Assembly: GCA_016936575.1 (NCBI GenBank)
Contig: JAFGXQ010000184.1
Coordinates: 1 to 48,154 of the forward strand
DNA from: Deltaproteobacteria bacterium
GTDB taxonomy: Bacteria; Myxococcota_A; Polyangia; JAAYKL01
Direction of reading: 5' to 3'
DNA length: 48,154 nt
A program made the position numbers and the translations under genes. Position 1 is the first letter of the stretch. The number at the start of each line of letters is the position of its first letter. Under the pieces are notes generated by a model, which was given only the letters and a program-made list of their open reading frames with translations, ran no database searches and was not told the origin of the DNA. Of this stretch, positions 34,569 through 42,990 are shown one piece after another.

Positions 34569-34976
34569 TTAATAGTCGTCTTCTTCTTCTTCTGCTTCCT
34601 CCTCGTCCTCATCGTCGTCATCGAATTCTTCATCGTCATCATCGAATTCTTCATCGTCATCATCGAAATCGACCACATCTTCCGGTTCAGATGAGTCATC
34701 ATCAAAACTGACTTCGATGTTTGATTCTCCAAGCACTTCTTTTAATTCCTCGAGCAATTCCTCCTGGCTGTCGCCACTCCAATCGGATAACACGTTGTCG
34801 ATCACTTCGTCGAAATCTCCTGAATCGAGCATCTCTTCAATCTGATCCACTTGTTCCTCTGTAAAGCAGTCGCGTATATCATCTGCTAGAGAACCGTATT
34901 GGCCGTTGTCAATGGAATCTGTGATCGCCTCTTTAAGGGCGAGCGTTCTGTGTGAATTAATGAATATATCCAGCAC
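34569..34976 (-). CDS. Very acidic small protein with tandem heptapeptide repeats
   Basis: 135 residues. The first 80 are helical (MLDIFINSHRTLALKEAITDSIDNG, CFTEEQVDQIEEMLDSGDFDEVIDNVLSDW), perhaps a small folded helical domain. The last 45 are almost only Asp and Glu, with a DDDDEEF unit in tandem. Start is GTG 34976 after a perfect-type site TAGGAGGG with a 7-base gap. No family recognised; acidic tails of this sort can bind basic proteins, DNA-mimic partners or calcium. It is monocistronic and converges on the TPR lipoprotein gene. Confidence 0.7.
   Translation of the reverse strand: MLDIFINSHRTLALKEAITDSIDNGQYGSLADDIRDCFTEEQVDQIEEMLDSGDFDEVIDNVLSDWSGDSQEELLEELKEVLGESNIEVSFDDDSSEPEDVVDFDDDDEEFDDDDEEFDDDDEDEEEAEEEEDDY
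34609..34671 (-). repeat. Three tandem 21-base units inside the acidic gene
   Basis: Three adjacent 21-base copies (34609-34629, 34630-34650, 34651-34671) differ by only a few bases and encode the DDDDEEF-type heptapeptide three times. Such perfect-period repeats tend to expand and contract by slippage. Confidence 0.75.
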
Positions 34977-35413
34977 TGCTTATCCCTCCTACAAAGGTGA
35001 CTTCATTTTAGTCAGCCTGACCCAAAATTATAAATAGGCTCTTCGGTCTGTCAACTATTCCGAGTATGAATCGATATCGCTTTGGCGAAACCGGTTTTAC
35101 GAGGCGAAAATGTTTTGCATACAATGGAAATATTTAGAACGATGATCGGGGAGAACGATAGATTCAAAATCGGTCTATGGGGCATGTGAAACTCATAAGT
35201 GAGTGGTAGCAAATGGACATGAAATGGCATATTTTTGATGAGGTTGGAATTGGGTTTCAGCATTCTCTTGACATATAACTATTGTATTTTAAATTAAAAT
35301 TTAAATAATAAGATGAATCAAAGTCTTGAACGCCTTTAGCTGGTACAGGGGAAATGATTCCATCGAAGTTTATGTTGGTGCGGAACATATAGAGAATAAG
35401 GATTCAGCTCGGT
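34977..35413. other. AT-rich intergenic region before the PP2C gene
   Basis: 437 bases without a supported gene. A 70-codon minus-strand frame (35051-35263) has no ribosome site and no recognisable product. The only clear element is a promoter-like pair at 35268-35295. The rest shows no repeat or RNA structure I can support. Confidence 0.5.
35268..35295 (+). promoter_or_regulatory. Probable promoter of the PP2C-kinase-cyclase operon
   Basis: A perfect TTGACA -35 (35268-35273), 16-base spacer and TAAATT -10 (35290-35295) in AT-rich DNA, about 118 bases before ATG 35414. One other TATA-like hexamer (TATTTT, 35285-35290) is too close to the -35. Confidence 0.45.
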
Positions 35414-37018
35414 ATGGTAGATTCGAGAGAAAATGAAAGCAACTCCTCCCGTTCAGATAGACCCGAGGTTCGAGTACATGTGTTTGGCCGAACAGATGTG
35501 GGAATGGTGCGGGAACACAATGAAGATAACTTTCTGATAGCCGATTTGTCGCAGAAGAATCGCAGCCTTCAGCCCGAGGTGCAGAAGCACACGATTGGTG
35601 AATACGGAACCGTTTTTGCCGTTTGCGACGGAATGGGAGGCGCGGCGGCAGGCGAAGTGGCCAGTCGAATCGGCGTTGATACCATTTATGAACGGCTTCA
35701 GTTGGAGGACGCACCCGCAAGTGATGAGGATTTGGCGCGTCGGATGGATGAAGCCGTTTGCGAAGCCGGGCGGCGTATTCACGCAGAGTCGAAAGCCAAT
35801 TCCGCCCGGCGCGGTATGGGGACAACAGCGACCGTTGCGGTGCTTCGCAGCGACCGTTTGATATTTGGGCAAGTCGGTGACTCGCGTGCCCATATTATTC
35901 GTTCGGGGGCGCTCGTACAGACCACGAAGGACCAGTCTCTGGTTCAGCAATTGCTGGACGCCAATCAGCTGACCCCGGAAGAAGCCAAGAACTTTGATCG
36001 CAGCAACATTATTTTACAGGCATTGGGTACCAGTGAAGAGGTCCACGTCGATTTGACCTCCGTTCAGTTGCGGAAAGGTGACATCCTGGTGATTTGTTCG
36101 GACGGATTGTCCGGAATGGTGGAGCCCGAAGATATACGTGATGTGGTGTTGTCTATTGAGTCTCCGATGGAAGCCTGCCAGAAATTGACGCAAATGGCGT
36201 GTGACAACGGCGGCGATGATAACGTCACCGTGATCGTGGCAAAATTTGATGGCCCCGGCCTCGTTCCGCCGACCGCGAATGATCGCCTTGGATACGAGAA
36301 ATACATCGTTGCGTCTGTTGATGATGATGATGAAGAATCCACAATGAGTATTCGCGGAGGAGCACGTTCACTGACGGCGTCGGGTGGTTTGAATTCGCCG
36401 TCCCCCTCCGGAAAATCGGCTGCCCACAAGCTGCCGATGCTCGTGTTGATTACCGCATTGGCGATGATCGGTCTGGTCGTTGGGTTTTCTCTGAGTAATA
36501 ATGATGGGAACGGGGATTCTGAAGCCGGAAAGGTGCCTCCTCCCGTCGCGGTGTCACCGAATTCAGACGGGGACTCAACCGGGAGCCGAGATGTACCTGA
36601 TGAGGATTCTTCTTCAGATGCGGACAATGCAGACGTGCACGAGAATGCAAATGATTCAACCGGTCCCGCCGGCAAGGGGGAGATTCGTTCTTCCGCCGGA
36701 GACGAAGATGTAAACGATGATGCCGATGATGCCTCCGCTTCGCGCGACCGTGAAGAATCGACCGATTCTTCGGATGAAGAATCAACCGTAGGCGTAGACG
36801 ATGCTGAAGTTGATACAGAGACCGACAGTACCGCGTCGAATAGATCCGACGGCGTAGGTGATGCGTCAGCAGAGGAAGACAATTCTGATGACAACGCGGA
36901 GTCGTCTGAGGGAAAATGGTCGCGAACAAAATCAGACCGCAAACGGGTAAGTGAAGATGAACAAGCGAAGGAAGAAGATACTGAAAATATGTCGACGGTA
37001 GAGCAGAATCCGTATTAG
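35414..37018 (+). CDS. PP2C-type Ser/Thr phosphatase, membrane-anchored, acidic C-terminal tail
   Basis: 534 residues. N-terminal 280 residues are a PP2C (PPM) phosphatase: R33 and REHNEDNF (metal and phosphate ligands), VCDGMGG (D72), GMGTTATVAVL, GQVGDSRAHI, ICSDGLSG (D230), and GGDDNVTVIVA (D269), so catalytically complete. A single membrane helix at about 339-359 (LPMLVLITALAMIGLVVGFSL) follows, then about 170 residues of Asp, Ser, Glu and Ala, probably outside. It should remove phosphates placed by the adjacent kinase. Stop is 57 bases before the kinase start. The ribosome site is poor (AAGGA at 13 bases). Confidence 0.93.
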   Translation: MVDSRENESNSSRSDRPEVRVHVFGRTDVGMVREHNEDNFLIADLSQKNRSLQPEVQKHTIGEYGTVFAVCDGMGGAAAGEVASRIGVDTIYERLQLEDAPASDEDLARRMDEAVCEAGRRIHAESKANSARRGMGTTATVAVLRSDRLIFGQVGDSRAHIIRSGALVQTTKDQSLVQQLLDANQLTPEEAKNFDRSNIILQALGTSEEVHVDLTSVQLRKGDILVICSDGLSGMVEPEDIRDVVLSIESPMEACQKLTQMACDNGGDDNVTVIVAKFDGPGLVPPTANDRLGYEKYIVASVDDDDEESTMSIRGGARSLTASGGLNSPSPSGKSAAHKLPMLVLITALAMIGLVVGFSLSNNDGNGDSEAGKVPPPVAVSPNSDGDSTGSRDVPDEDSSSDADNADVHENANDSTGPAGKGEIRSSAGDEDVNDDADDASASRDREESTDSSDEESTVGVDDAEVDTETDSTASNRSDGVGDASAEEDNSDDNAESSEGKWSRTKSDRKRVSEDEQAKEEDTENMSTVEQNPY

Positions 37019-37075
37019 GCGTGATGATTGTACGCCGGCCCGATGCGAAGTCGGGAGCGTGAGAAAGGAAAAAAC

Positions 37076-38995
37076 GTGGCTGAGGAAACCTTATGTCCAA
37101 AATGTAATGCGATAAATCCCGGGGACACTGCTTTCTGTTCAAAATGCGGAACGGCGTTGGGTGGGACGACGAGCGGCGACAAAGAAGATCCGTTTATCGG
37201 CTCTTTTGTCGGAGAGCGGTTTCTGGTGAAGCGTAAGCTGGGTGAAGGGGGAATGGGGGTGGTATACGAAGCGGAACAAACAGCAATGGACCGAAAGGTT
37301 GCGCTGAAGGTGCTTCATCCTCATCTGAACGACGATGAGCTATATGCCAGATTTCGCAATGAAGCCGCGGCAAGCAGCAAACTGGAGCACCCGAATATTA
37401 TTACGGTGTACGACTTCGGACGAACCGAAAATGATTCCCTGTACATTGCGATGGAGTTCATCAGCGGAAAAAGTCTCGATGATGAGATAAAAGAAAACGG
37501 AGCGATGGACTGGCAGCGGGCGTGCCGGATTGGAAGTCAGATTTGCGGCGCGCTTCGCAATGCACATGAGAAGAGCATTATTCACCGGGACATGAAGCCC
37601 GAGAACGTGATGCTTTGTCGCCGGGGTGATGAAGTCGATTTTGTCAAAGTACTCGATTTCGGAATAGCGAAGCTGATGGACGACGGTGCGACTGATCAAC
37701 GCAAAGCGCTCACGAAAACCGGAATGGTGTTCGGCACCCCGCAGTACATGTCTCCGGAACAGGTGCGGGGCGAAAAGTTGGATGCCCGGTCAGATATTTA
37801 TTCGGTGGGTATCATTATGTATGAAATGCTGACGGGGTCGTTACCCTTTACCGCAGATACGCCTATGGGGTTGTTGACCAAGCATCTGATGGACACGCCG
37901 CCGGCATTCAATGCGATAAATCCGAACGCGGGGGTCCCTCCGGAGCTGGAAGCGGTGGTAATGGGCGCCTTGTCGAAAAGCGCGGACGACCGTCCGCAGA
38001 CAATGAAAGAATTCAGGGCCGCATTGGATCGGCTGATCGGTATTGAACACTCCGGAAAGACCACCGTCGCGGCAGTCGTGAACTCAGGGGCAGCTACCTC
38101 CGCCCAAACTCAAAAATCCGCAGCAACAATGCCGATGCCGGCTACGTCCGCTCCGACGCCTGTCGTGCGGCAGAAATCGAGCAGCCCGGTGATTGGAATT
38201 ATTGCCGGTGTCATGGTGCTCCTGGTAGCGGGGGGCGGCGCGGCGTGGTATTTTCTGATGGGGCCGGGTGTAGCGACGCCGGATACTACCGTGCCGGTGA
38301 CCAACACCGTGGAGACGGTATCAACCTCAGGGCAATCCACCGCAGATGATACCCCACCCGAAGCCGGAGACGACAATGCGCCTCCCGGACCGGAGTCTCT
38401 TTCCGCGAATCCGGAAGGTGATATTGTGGCCAATGAACCGGCCGGCTCTTCAAGCAGCGGCGGCACGGCCTCCAAGATCCAGCAGGCCAAGCAATCGATT
38501 GGCAACGGGAATCTAAACAATGTAAATGTATCGGCAGAAACCAAAAAGAAGCTCGAGGAAGCGGCCAAGAACGGGAAAATTCCCGAGGGTACGGAGATAC
38601 CCGCCGGTGTGACTATTCCGGAGGGAATGAAGGAAAAACTGGAGTCGCAGCTGGGCGCACAGGCCAGCGGTCGGTGCATGGTGAACGCCAATGGAGGCAA
38701 GGACGCAACGACGGTATCGAGAGCCTTGAAGACAAAGCAGTCGGCATTGAAGGCATGCATACAGGATGGAACGAATGTGGCGGCAGTGTCGTTCTCGCTG
38801 ACGGAGGGGCAGAAGACGTTGTCTGGAATATCGACCAAAAACGGGAATGCCGCACAGGCGAACTGTCTTAAAGCGATTCTGTCGGGGTTGAAATTGTCGG
38901 CGCCCAGTGGGAAGGATGCAACGGGAACGGTTCGGTTCAACACCGAGAAAAGCGGGTCGGAAGTAACAAAGTGCGTCGGAATTGTTCGGCTGTAA
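37076..38995 (+). CDS. Hanks-type Ser/Thr protein kinase with zinc ribbon and AgmX-like C-terminal module
   Basis: 639 residues from GTG 37076, preferred because AAAGGAAA precedes it and a zinc ribbon begins at once (CPKC...CSKCG, C7, C10, C21, C24). The kinase domain runs about 49-322: GEGGMG P-loop (56-61), VALK (K78), HRDMKPEN (H170, D172), DFG (194-196), GTPQYMSPEQ and DIYSVGIIMYEMLTG. One membrane helix at about 372-395 is followed by a disordered stretch and a C-terminal module (CMVNANGGKDATTVSRALKTKQSALKAC...CLKAILSGLKLSAPSGKDATGTVRFN) resembling AgmX/PglI C-terminal domains. So an outside or periplasmic sensor may control an inside kinase. It follows the PP2C gene and precedes an FHA protein, its likely target. 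Confidence 0.92.
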   Translation: MAEETLCPKCNAINPGDTAFCSKCGTALGGTTSGDKEDPFIGSFVGERFLVKRKLGEGGMGVVYEAEQTAMDRKVALKVLHPHLNDDELYARFRNEAAASSKLEHPNIITVYDFGRTENDSLYIAMEFISGKSLDDEIKENGAMDWQRACRIGSQICGALRNAHEKSIIHRDMKPENVMLCRRGDEVDFVKVLDFGIAKLMDDGATDQRKALTKTGMVFGTPQYMSPEQVRGEKLDARSDIYSVGIIMYEMLTGSLPFTADTPMGLLTKHLMDTPPAFNAINPNAGVPPELEAVVMGALSKSADDRPQTMKEFRAALDRLIGIEHSGKTTVAAVVNSGAATSAQTQKSAATMPMPATSAPTPVVRQKSSSPVIGIIAGVMVLLVAGGGAAWYFLMGPGVATPDTTVPVTNTVETVSTSGQSTADDTPPEAGDDNAPPGPESLSANPEGDIVANEPAGSSSSGGTASKIQQAKQSIGNGNLNNVNVSAETKKKLEEAAKNGKIPEGTEIPAGVTIPEGMKEKLESQLGAQASGRCMVNANGGKDATTVSRALKTKQSALKACIQDGTNVAAVSFSLTEGQKTLSGISTKNGNAAQANCLKAILSGLKLSAPSGKDATGTVRFNTEKSGSEVTKCVGIVRL

Positions 38996-39059
38996 TAGGC
39001 CGAGAATGCGTTGTGAACACAGATGGAATGGTTCGCAACTTTGGTGATAGAGAGTACAG

Positions 39060-40685
39060 ATGGCAAAATTGGTAATTTTTGATAGTGAGGGTAGGCGCGA
39101 GGTTGAACTGAAGAGTTTTAACAAGGTGGGGCGTCTGCCGCAAAATGATGTTCAGATTCTGGACAGGATTGTTTCAAAAGAACACGCCGTAATTGAAATT
39201 TCAGAAGGGGACGGGTTTGTGGTATCGGACTTGGGCAGTTTGAACGGTACCTATGTAAATCGGCAGAAAATCGTCGGCAAACAACCGTTGGGTGACGGAG
39301 ACGAAATTACCCTGGGTAATACGCGGTGCATGTTCCTCAACGAGAATGCGACAGATAACGCCGGTCAAGTGGTTGATGTAAGCGAAGGTGCGTTGCAAAG
39401 CCATATTCGCTCCGCCATTGAAGTGAATGATCGTTTTCTTCCTGAAAAAGAAATGACCGAAGAAAAGCAGGTTCGCGAGGACTACGAAAAGCTTCGCGTC
39501 ACATACGAGATGCAGCGGGATTTCAGACCTGATTTGGAGCTTGAAGAGGTGTTGCAGAAAATATTGGAACGCACCTTTGAGTTTTTGAACTGCGATCGCG
39601 GCGCTATCCTGTTGACAGACGAATCCGGTGAGATGAAGCCGATTGTGTACAAGATGAAAAAGAAAGAAGACAAGCTCGTCATTTCATCCACATTGGTGAA
39701 TCATGTGAAGGCCGAGAAAAAGGGGGTTCTTTCTTCTGATGCGCAGATGGATACGCGGTTCAAGGAAGCAAAGTCGATGATCATGCAGGGAATTCGTTCA
39801 TCAATGGCGGCGCCGATTCTGCATCAGGATGAGCTGCTGGGCTGCATTGTGATCGACTCCTCTGTTGCGGTGAACGCTTACTCTGAAAAGGATTTGCAGC
39901 TACTGACAAACATCGGTACGCAAACCGCACGGTTTATTTCGAATGTGACAATGGGGCAGAAAATCAAAGAAGATGCGGTTACGCGGGAACGCTTCTCAAA
40001 ACTGATGTCTCCGGATTTGGCGGAATTGGTGGTAAGCGGAAAACTGAGTGTGGAAAAGGGAGGGCAGAATCGGGTGGCAACGGTGTTGTTTGCCGATATT
40101 CGCGGATTCACGTCGATGAGCGAAAATATGAAAGCGGCTGATGTGCTGTCGATGTTGAACGAATATTTCGAGTTGATGGTTGAGATTGCGTTTAAAAACG
40201 AGGGCACGGTTGATAAATTTGTCGGCGACGAGATTATGGTTCTGTGGGGGGCGCCGGTCAGCCATAACGACGATGCCACCCGAGCGGTTCGCGCCGCGGT
40301 GGACATGCAGCGAGCGTTGATTGAATTCAACAAGGTGCGTGAGTCAGAGGGACAACGCTCTATCCATATCGGTATCGGTTTGAATACTGGAGAACTGGTT
40401 GCCGGGTATATCGGTTCGACCAGAACAATGAGTTATTCTGTAATCGGTGACGTGGTGAATACCGCCGCTCGGTTGTGTTCCGCCGCCAAAGCCGGGCAGG
40501 TGATTGTCAGTGAAGACACGTATTCCAAACTGAACGCTGAGTTTGAATGTATTGAGCTTGAAGATGTTCGCGCCAAGGGAAAAAGCAAGCCGATAAAGGT
40601 GTACAACGTGGTCGGGTACAAGCATACCGGCGCAACAGACAAGACCACGCCCTTCCAGGTGCCGACCACAACCATCGGCAAGTAA
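39060..40685 (+). CDS. FHA-GAF-adenylate cyclase
   Basis: 541-residue soluble class III cyclase. FHA domain 1-95 (VGRLPQND, DRIVSKEHAV, DLGSLNGTYVN) for binding phosphothreonine; GAF domain about 160-300; catalytic domain about 335-520 with metal Asp346 (FADIRGF) and Asp390 (KFVGDEI). K387 and D464 (VIGDVVN), the purine-specifying pair, and N468/R471 of NTAARL fit adenylate, not guanylate, cyclase (inferred from residue type). The FHA domain beside a kinase and phosphatase on one strand suggests kinase-gated cAMP synthesis. It is 64 bases after the kinase gene; the ribosome site is weak. Confidence 0.93.
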   Translation: MAKLVIFDSEGRREVELKSFNKVGRLPQNDVQILDRIVSKEHAVIEISEGDGFVVSDLGSLNGTYVNRQKIVGKQPLGDGDEITLGNTRCMFLNENATDNAGQVVDVSEGALQSHIRSAIEVNDRFLPEKEMTEEKQVREDYEKLRVTYEMQRDFRPDLELEEVLQKILERTFEFLNCDRGAILLTDESGEMKPIVYKMKKKEDKLVISSTLVNHVKAEKKGVLSSDAQMDTRFKEAKSMIMQGIRSSMAAPILHQDELLGCIVIDSSVAVNAYSEKDLQLLTNIGTQTARFISNVTMGQKIKEDAVTRERFSKLMSPDLAELVVSGKLSVEKGGQNRVATVLFADIRGFTSMSENMKAADVLSMLNEYFELMVEIAFKNEGTVDKFVGDEIMVLWGAPVSHNDDATRAVRAAVDMQRALIEFNKVRESEGQRSIHIGIGLNTGELVAGYIGSTRTMSYSVIGDVVNTAARLCSAAKAGQVIVSEDTYSKLNAEFECIELEDVRAKGKSKPIKVYNVVGYKHTGATDKTTPFQVPTTTIGK

Positions 40686-40743
40686 ATAGAGAATTTATTG
40701 TTCTGAAGTTTATCCGTGCAACAGCATATGGATTTCGATGAGT

Positions 40744-41988
40744 TCAGCTCTGATGAATACTCCGCTTGGGGAGAGCATCTGAAAGGGATTGAAGATCAAA
40801 CGGTTTTCCAATAAAGCCAATCGCTCCGTTGGACAAAATGTCTTTGATATTTTCTTCCTCTGTGAAGCCTGATGCGATGAGAATGGGTACTGACGCATCG
40901 ATGCCTCTAAGTTTGAAAAAAGCTTCGCGTCCTCCCATTACCGGCATAATCATGTCGAGGATAACAATATCGATTTCGTTGTGACGTGTCGAGAACAGTT
41001 CCGCGGCTTCTTTTCCGTTGGTGCAGCAGATGACATTGTAGCCGAGTTTCTCGAGAATTCGTTTTGATGATATTCGAAAAAGGTCTTCATCATCAACGAG
41101 TAGAATTGTCCCTGAATGATCAGAGGAAAGCCGGTATTTATCTTGGACGATCGGCGCGGGCTTGCTCGATGTGTACGCATTGGCAGGAATTTGAATCACG
41201 AAAGATGTTCCGTGCTGATAGTCGCTGTCGATTCGAATGATGCCGTTATGCTTTTTCACGGTTCCGTAGGCCATTGCCAGGCCGAGTCCGGTACCTTTAC
41301 CTTTGGGTTTGGTTGAAAAAAACGGTTCGAATACTTTTTCCTGGAGTTCTTTGGGAATTCCCGGTCCAGTGTCCCTGATAGTGATTTGTACGAAATCGCC
41401 GGGGGGCGCTTCCGGATTGGACCAGAGTTCTTCACTGGTAAGTACGATGTTCTCGGTTTCGATGATTAAACGCCCCTGGTTTTTCATGGCATCCACCGCG
41501 TTGAGGCAAATATTCATGAGCACCTGGTTCAATTGATCAGGGTCAGCGGTAATACAGTGAAGAGATTCTTCGAGACGGGTTTCAATTGATATTCCCTTGG
41601 AAATGGTACGCGTTAAAATGGTTTCAATTTCGTTTACGATTTCGTTCGCCTGAACGTCCGCGAAATTGACTCTGTGTCGGCGGGCAAAACTCAACAGTCC
41701 ACGGGTGAGTTTGCTGCCGCGTTTACATGCATTCAGAATGTCTTTCACGTCAGTCGCGTATGGATGATCGGTCGGCATTTCAGCGTCCATCGCAGACGCC
41801 ACAGCGAGGATGGATGCCAGGATATTATTCATATCGTGCGCCATCCCCCCGGCGAGTGCGCCGAGAGCTTCCATTTTTTTTGCGTGCATTAATTCTTCGG
41901 CAACGGCTTCCTGTTGTTCCTGGTCGTCATTATGCATATTTGAAATGATTTCGTCTGAATTAACTTCTGATTTGTTTGTAACAAACAT
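40744..41988 (-). CDS. Soluble hybrid histidine kinase with C-terminal receiver
   Basis: 414 residues without membrane helices or sensor domain of known type. His[21 protein letters not shown] with phosphoacceptor His51. HATPase: [14 protein letters not shown] (N box), RDTGPGIP (206-212), [23 protein letters not shown]. The receiver (about 293-405) has VDDED, the phosphoacceptor Asp345 ([12 protein letters not shown]), ASGF and FIGKPF. GGAGGGG three bases before ATG 41988 fixes the start; GTG 42000 overlaps that site. Last gene in the MglA operon, 75 bases after the receiver-PATAN gene. It should phosphorylate its own receiver and perhaps the two receiver-PATAN proteins of the operon. Confidence 0.92.
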   Translation of the reverse strand: MFVTNKSEVNSDEIISNMHNDDQEQQEAVAEELMHAKKMEALGALAGGMAHDMNNILASILAVASAMDAEMPTDHPYATDVKDILNACKRGSKLTRGLLSFARRHRVNFADVQANEIVNEIETILTRTISKGISIETRLEESLHCITADPDQLNQVLMNICLNAVDAMKNQGRLIIETENIVLTSEELWSNPEAPPGDFVQITIRDTGPGIPKELQEKVFEPFFSTKPKGKGTGLGLAMAYGTVKKHNGIIRIDSDYQHGTSFVIQIPANAYTSSKPAPIVQDKYRLSSDHSGTILLVDDEDLFRISSKRILEKLGYNVICCTNGKEAAELFSTRHNEIDIVILDMIMPVMGGREAFFKLRGIDASVPILIASGFTEEENIKDILSNGAIGFIGKPFDLQSLSDALPKRSIHQS

Positions 41989-42075
41989 CTGCCCCTCCAC
42001 AGGAAGTTCAAATCTTACTCTTTATTTGCAGAACAAGGAACACTGCTGATTTGTATAGTGGTTACGGGTGCCTGT

Positions 42076-42954
42076 TCATTTCGGGGGGGAGCTGCTTTGT
42101 CGACGGTGAATGTCTTTGGTGGTGTTTGCCAGCGTGAGAATATCAACCAGCTCGAAAATGAACTTTCCGCTGAATCGACGCGTGCTCGGAATGAACATGG
42201 CTTTCGCATCTTTCCATAGCAAACATTGAACAAAGCATTGGGAAAGATATCGGTGTAGAATGGCCCGAAGTTCATGGGGCTTAATGTATTTTTCGTCAAT
42301 CAATGCAGAAAACACATCTTTTTGCGCCGCCTTGCATGTCTGGATTACGTTCGCGAATGTCGGTTTCTCGATGGTTCTCGATGAGCGGAGAATGTCCAGA
42401 AAGGTCTGGTTGTTGTTTTGTACCGCCGCCCAGGCGATTTTACCCTGATGAAAGAATATCTGTCCGATTTGATTGGCGTTGTGCACGATAACTTCACCGC
42501 ATCCTTTGGTGGAAGCAGCTTCAAGACATGCGGTCACAAAACTGTGTCCGGCGCCGCAACTGTCCTGGGAGGTGGCGAGCAATTGCACAAGCAATTTTAA
42601 GTCGACGGGCTTTTCGAGGTACACCACCGCTCCGTACTCTATGACATCGCGATAAACTTCGTCTGAACCGAAAGCGGTCATCGCAAATACCGGGATTCGT
42701 GGATGATGTTCGGTAATCCATTTGATTAAAGAGATACCACTGTTCTGTGGCATTTGAATGTCGCTGAGAACGGTATCAAAGGGAATTCCTTCCAGCGCGA
42801 TAATGGCTTCTTCTGTTGTTCCACAGGTGATTACCGAAAAGCCTGACGCGTTCAGATATCTTTTGATACTGTTCAACTGATGGATGTCGTCATCGACCAC
42901 GAGAATTCTCATCATTTTGGGTGGTGGAGTTGAATAACGTGAACGACGAGCCAT
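42076..42954 (-). CDS. Response regulator: receiver plus PATAN/DUF4388-like domain (second of two)
   Basis: 292 residues. Receiver domain about 15-125: ILVVDDDIHQLNSIKRYL, phosphoacceptor in TVLSDIQMPQNSG, MTAFGSD and YLEKPVD, so active-site residues are complete. The C-terminal part (from about 135) is a divergent PATAN/DUF4388 domain: EVIVHNANQIGQIFFHQGKIAWAAVQNNNQTFLDILRSSRTI, followed by a helical piece (LRAILHRYLSQCFVQCLLWKDAKAMFIPS) that reads like the second half of PATAN proteins. Such proteins relay a phosphorylation signal to a partner rather than DNA. Preceded by the AAA+ gene with a 36-base gap; AGGTGA precedes ATG 42954. Confidence 0.85.
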   Translation of the reverse strand: MARRSRYSTPPPKMMRILVVDDDIHQLNSIKRYLNASGFSVITCGTTEEAIIALEGIPFDTVLSDIQMPQNSGISLIKWITEHHPRIPVFAMTAFGSDEVYRDVIEYGAVVYLEKPVDLKLLVQLLATSQDSCGAGHSFVTACLEAASTKGCGEVIVHNANQIGQIFFHQGKIAWAAVQNNNQTFLDILRSSRTIEKPTFANVIQTCKAAQKDVFSALIDEKYIKPHELRAILHRYLSQCFVQCLLWKDAKAMFIPSTRRFSGKFIFELVDILTLANTTKDIHRRQSSSPPK

Positions 42955-42990
42955 GTAAATTTCACCTGACTGAAAAAGTGCCGAATCGAT

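Noticed and set aside
35051..35263. 70-codon minus-strand frame in the intergenic region before the PP2C gene
   Set aside because: No ribosome site, no recognisable motif, and its composition is that of AT-rich intergenic DNA.
36064..36942. Long minus-strand Ser-rich frame inside the PP2C gene
   Set aside because: It mirrors the Asp/Ser-rich tail coding on the plus strand; no independent evidence for a gene.
38110..39066. 318-codon minus-strand frame inside the kinase gene
   Set aside because: Antisense shadow of the linker and C-terminal module of the kinase.
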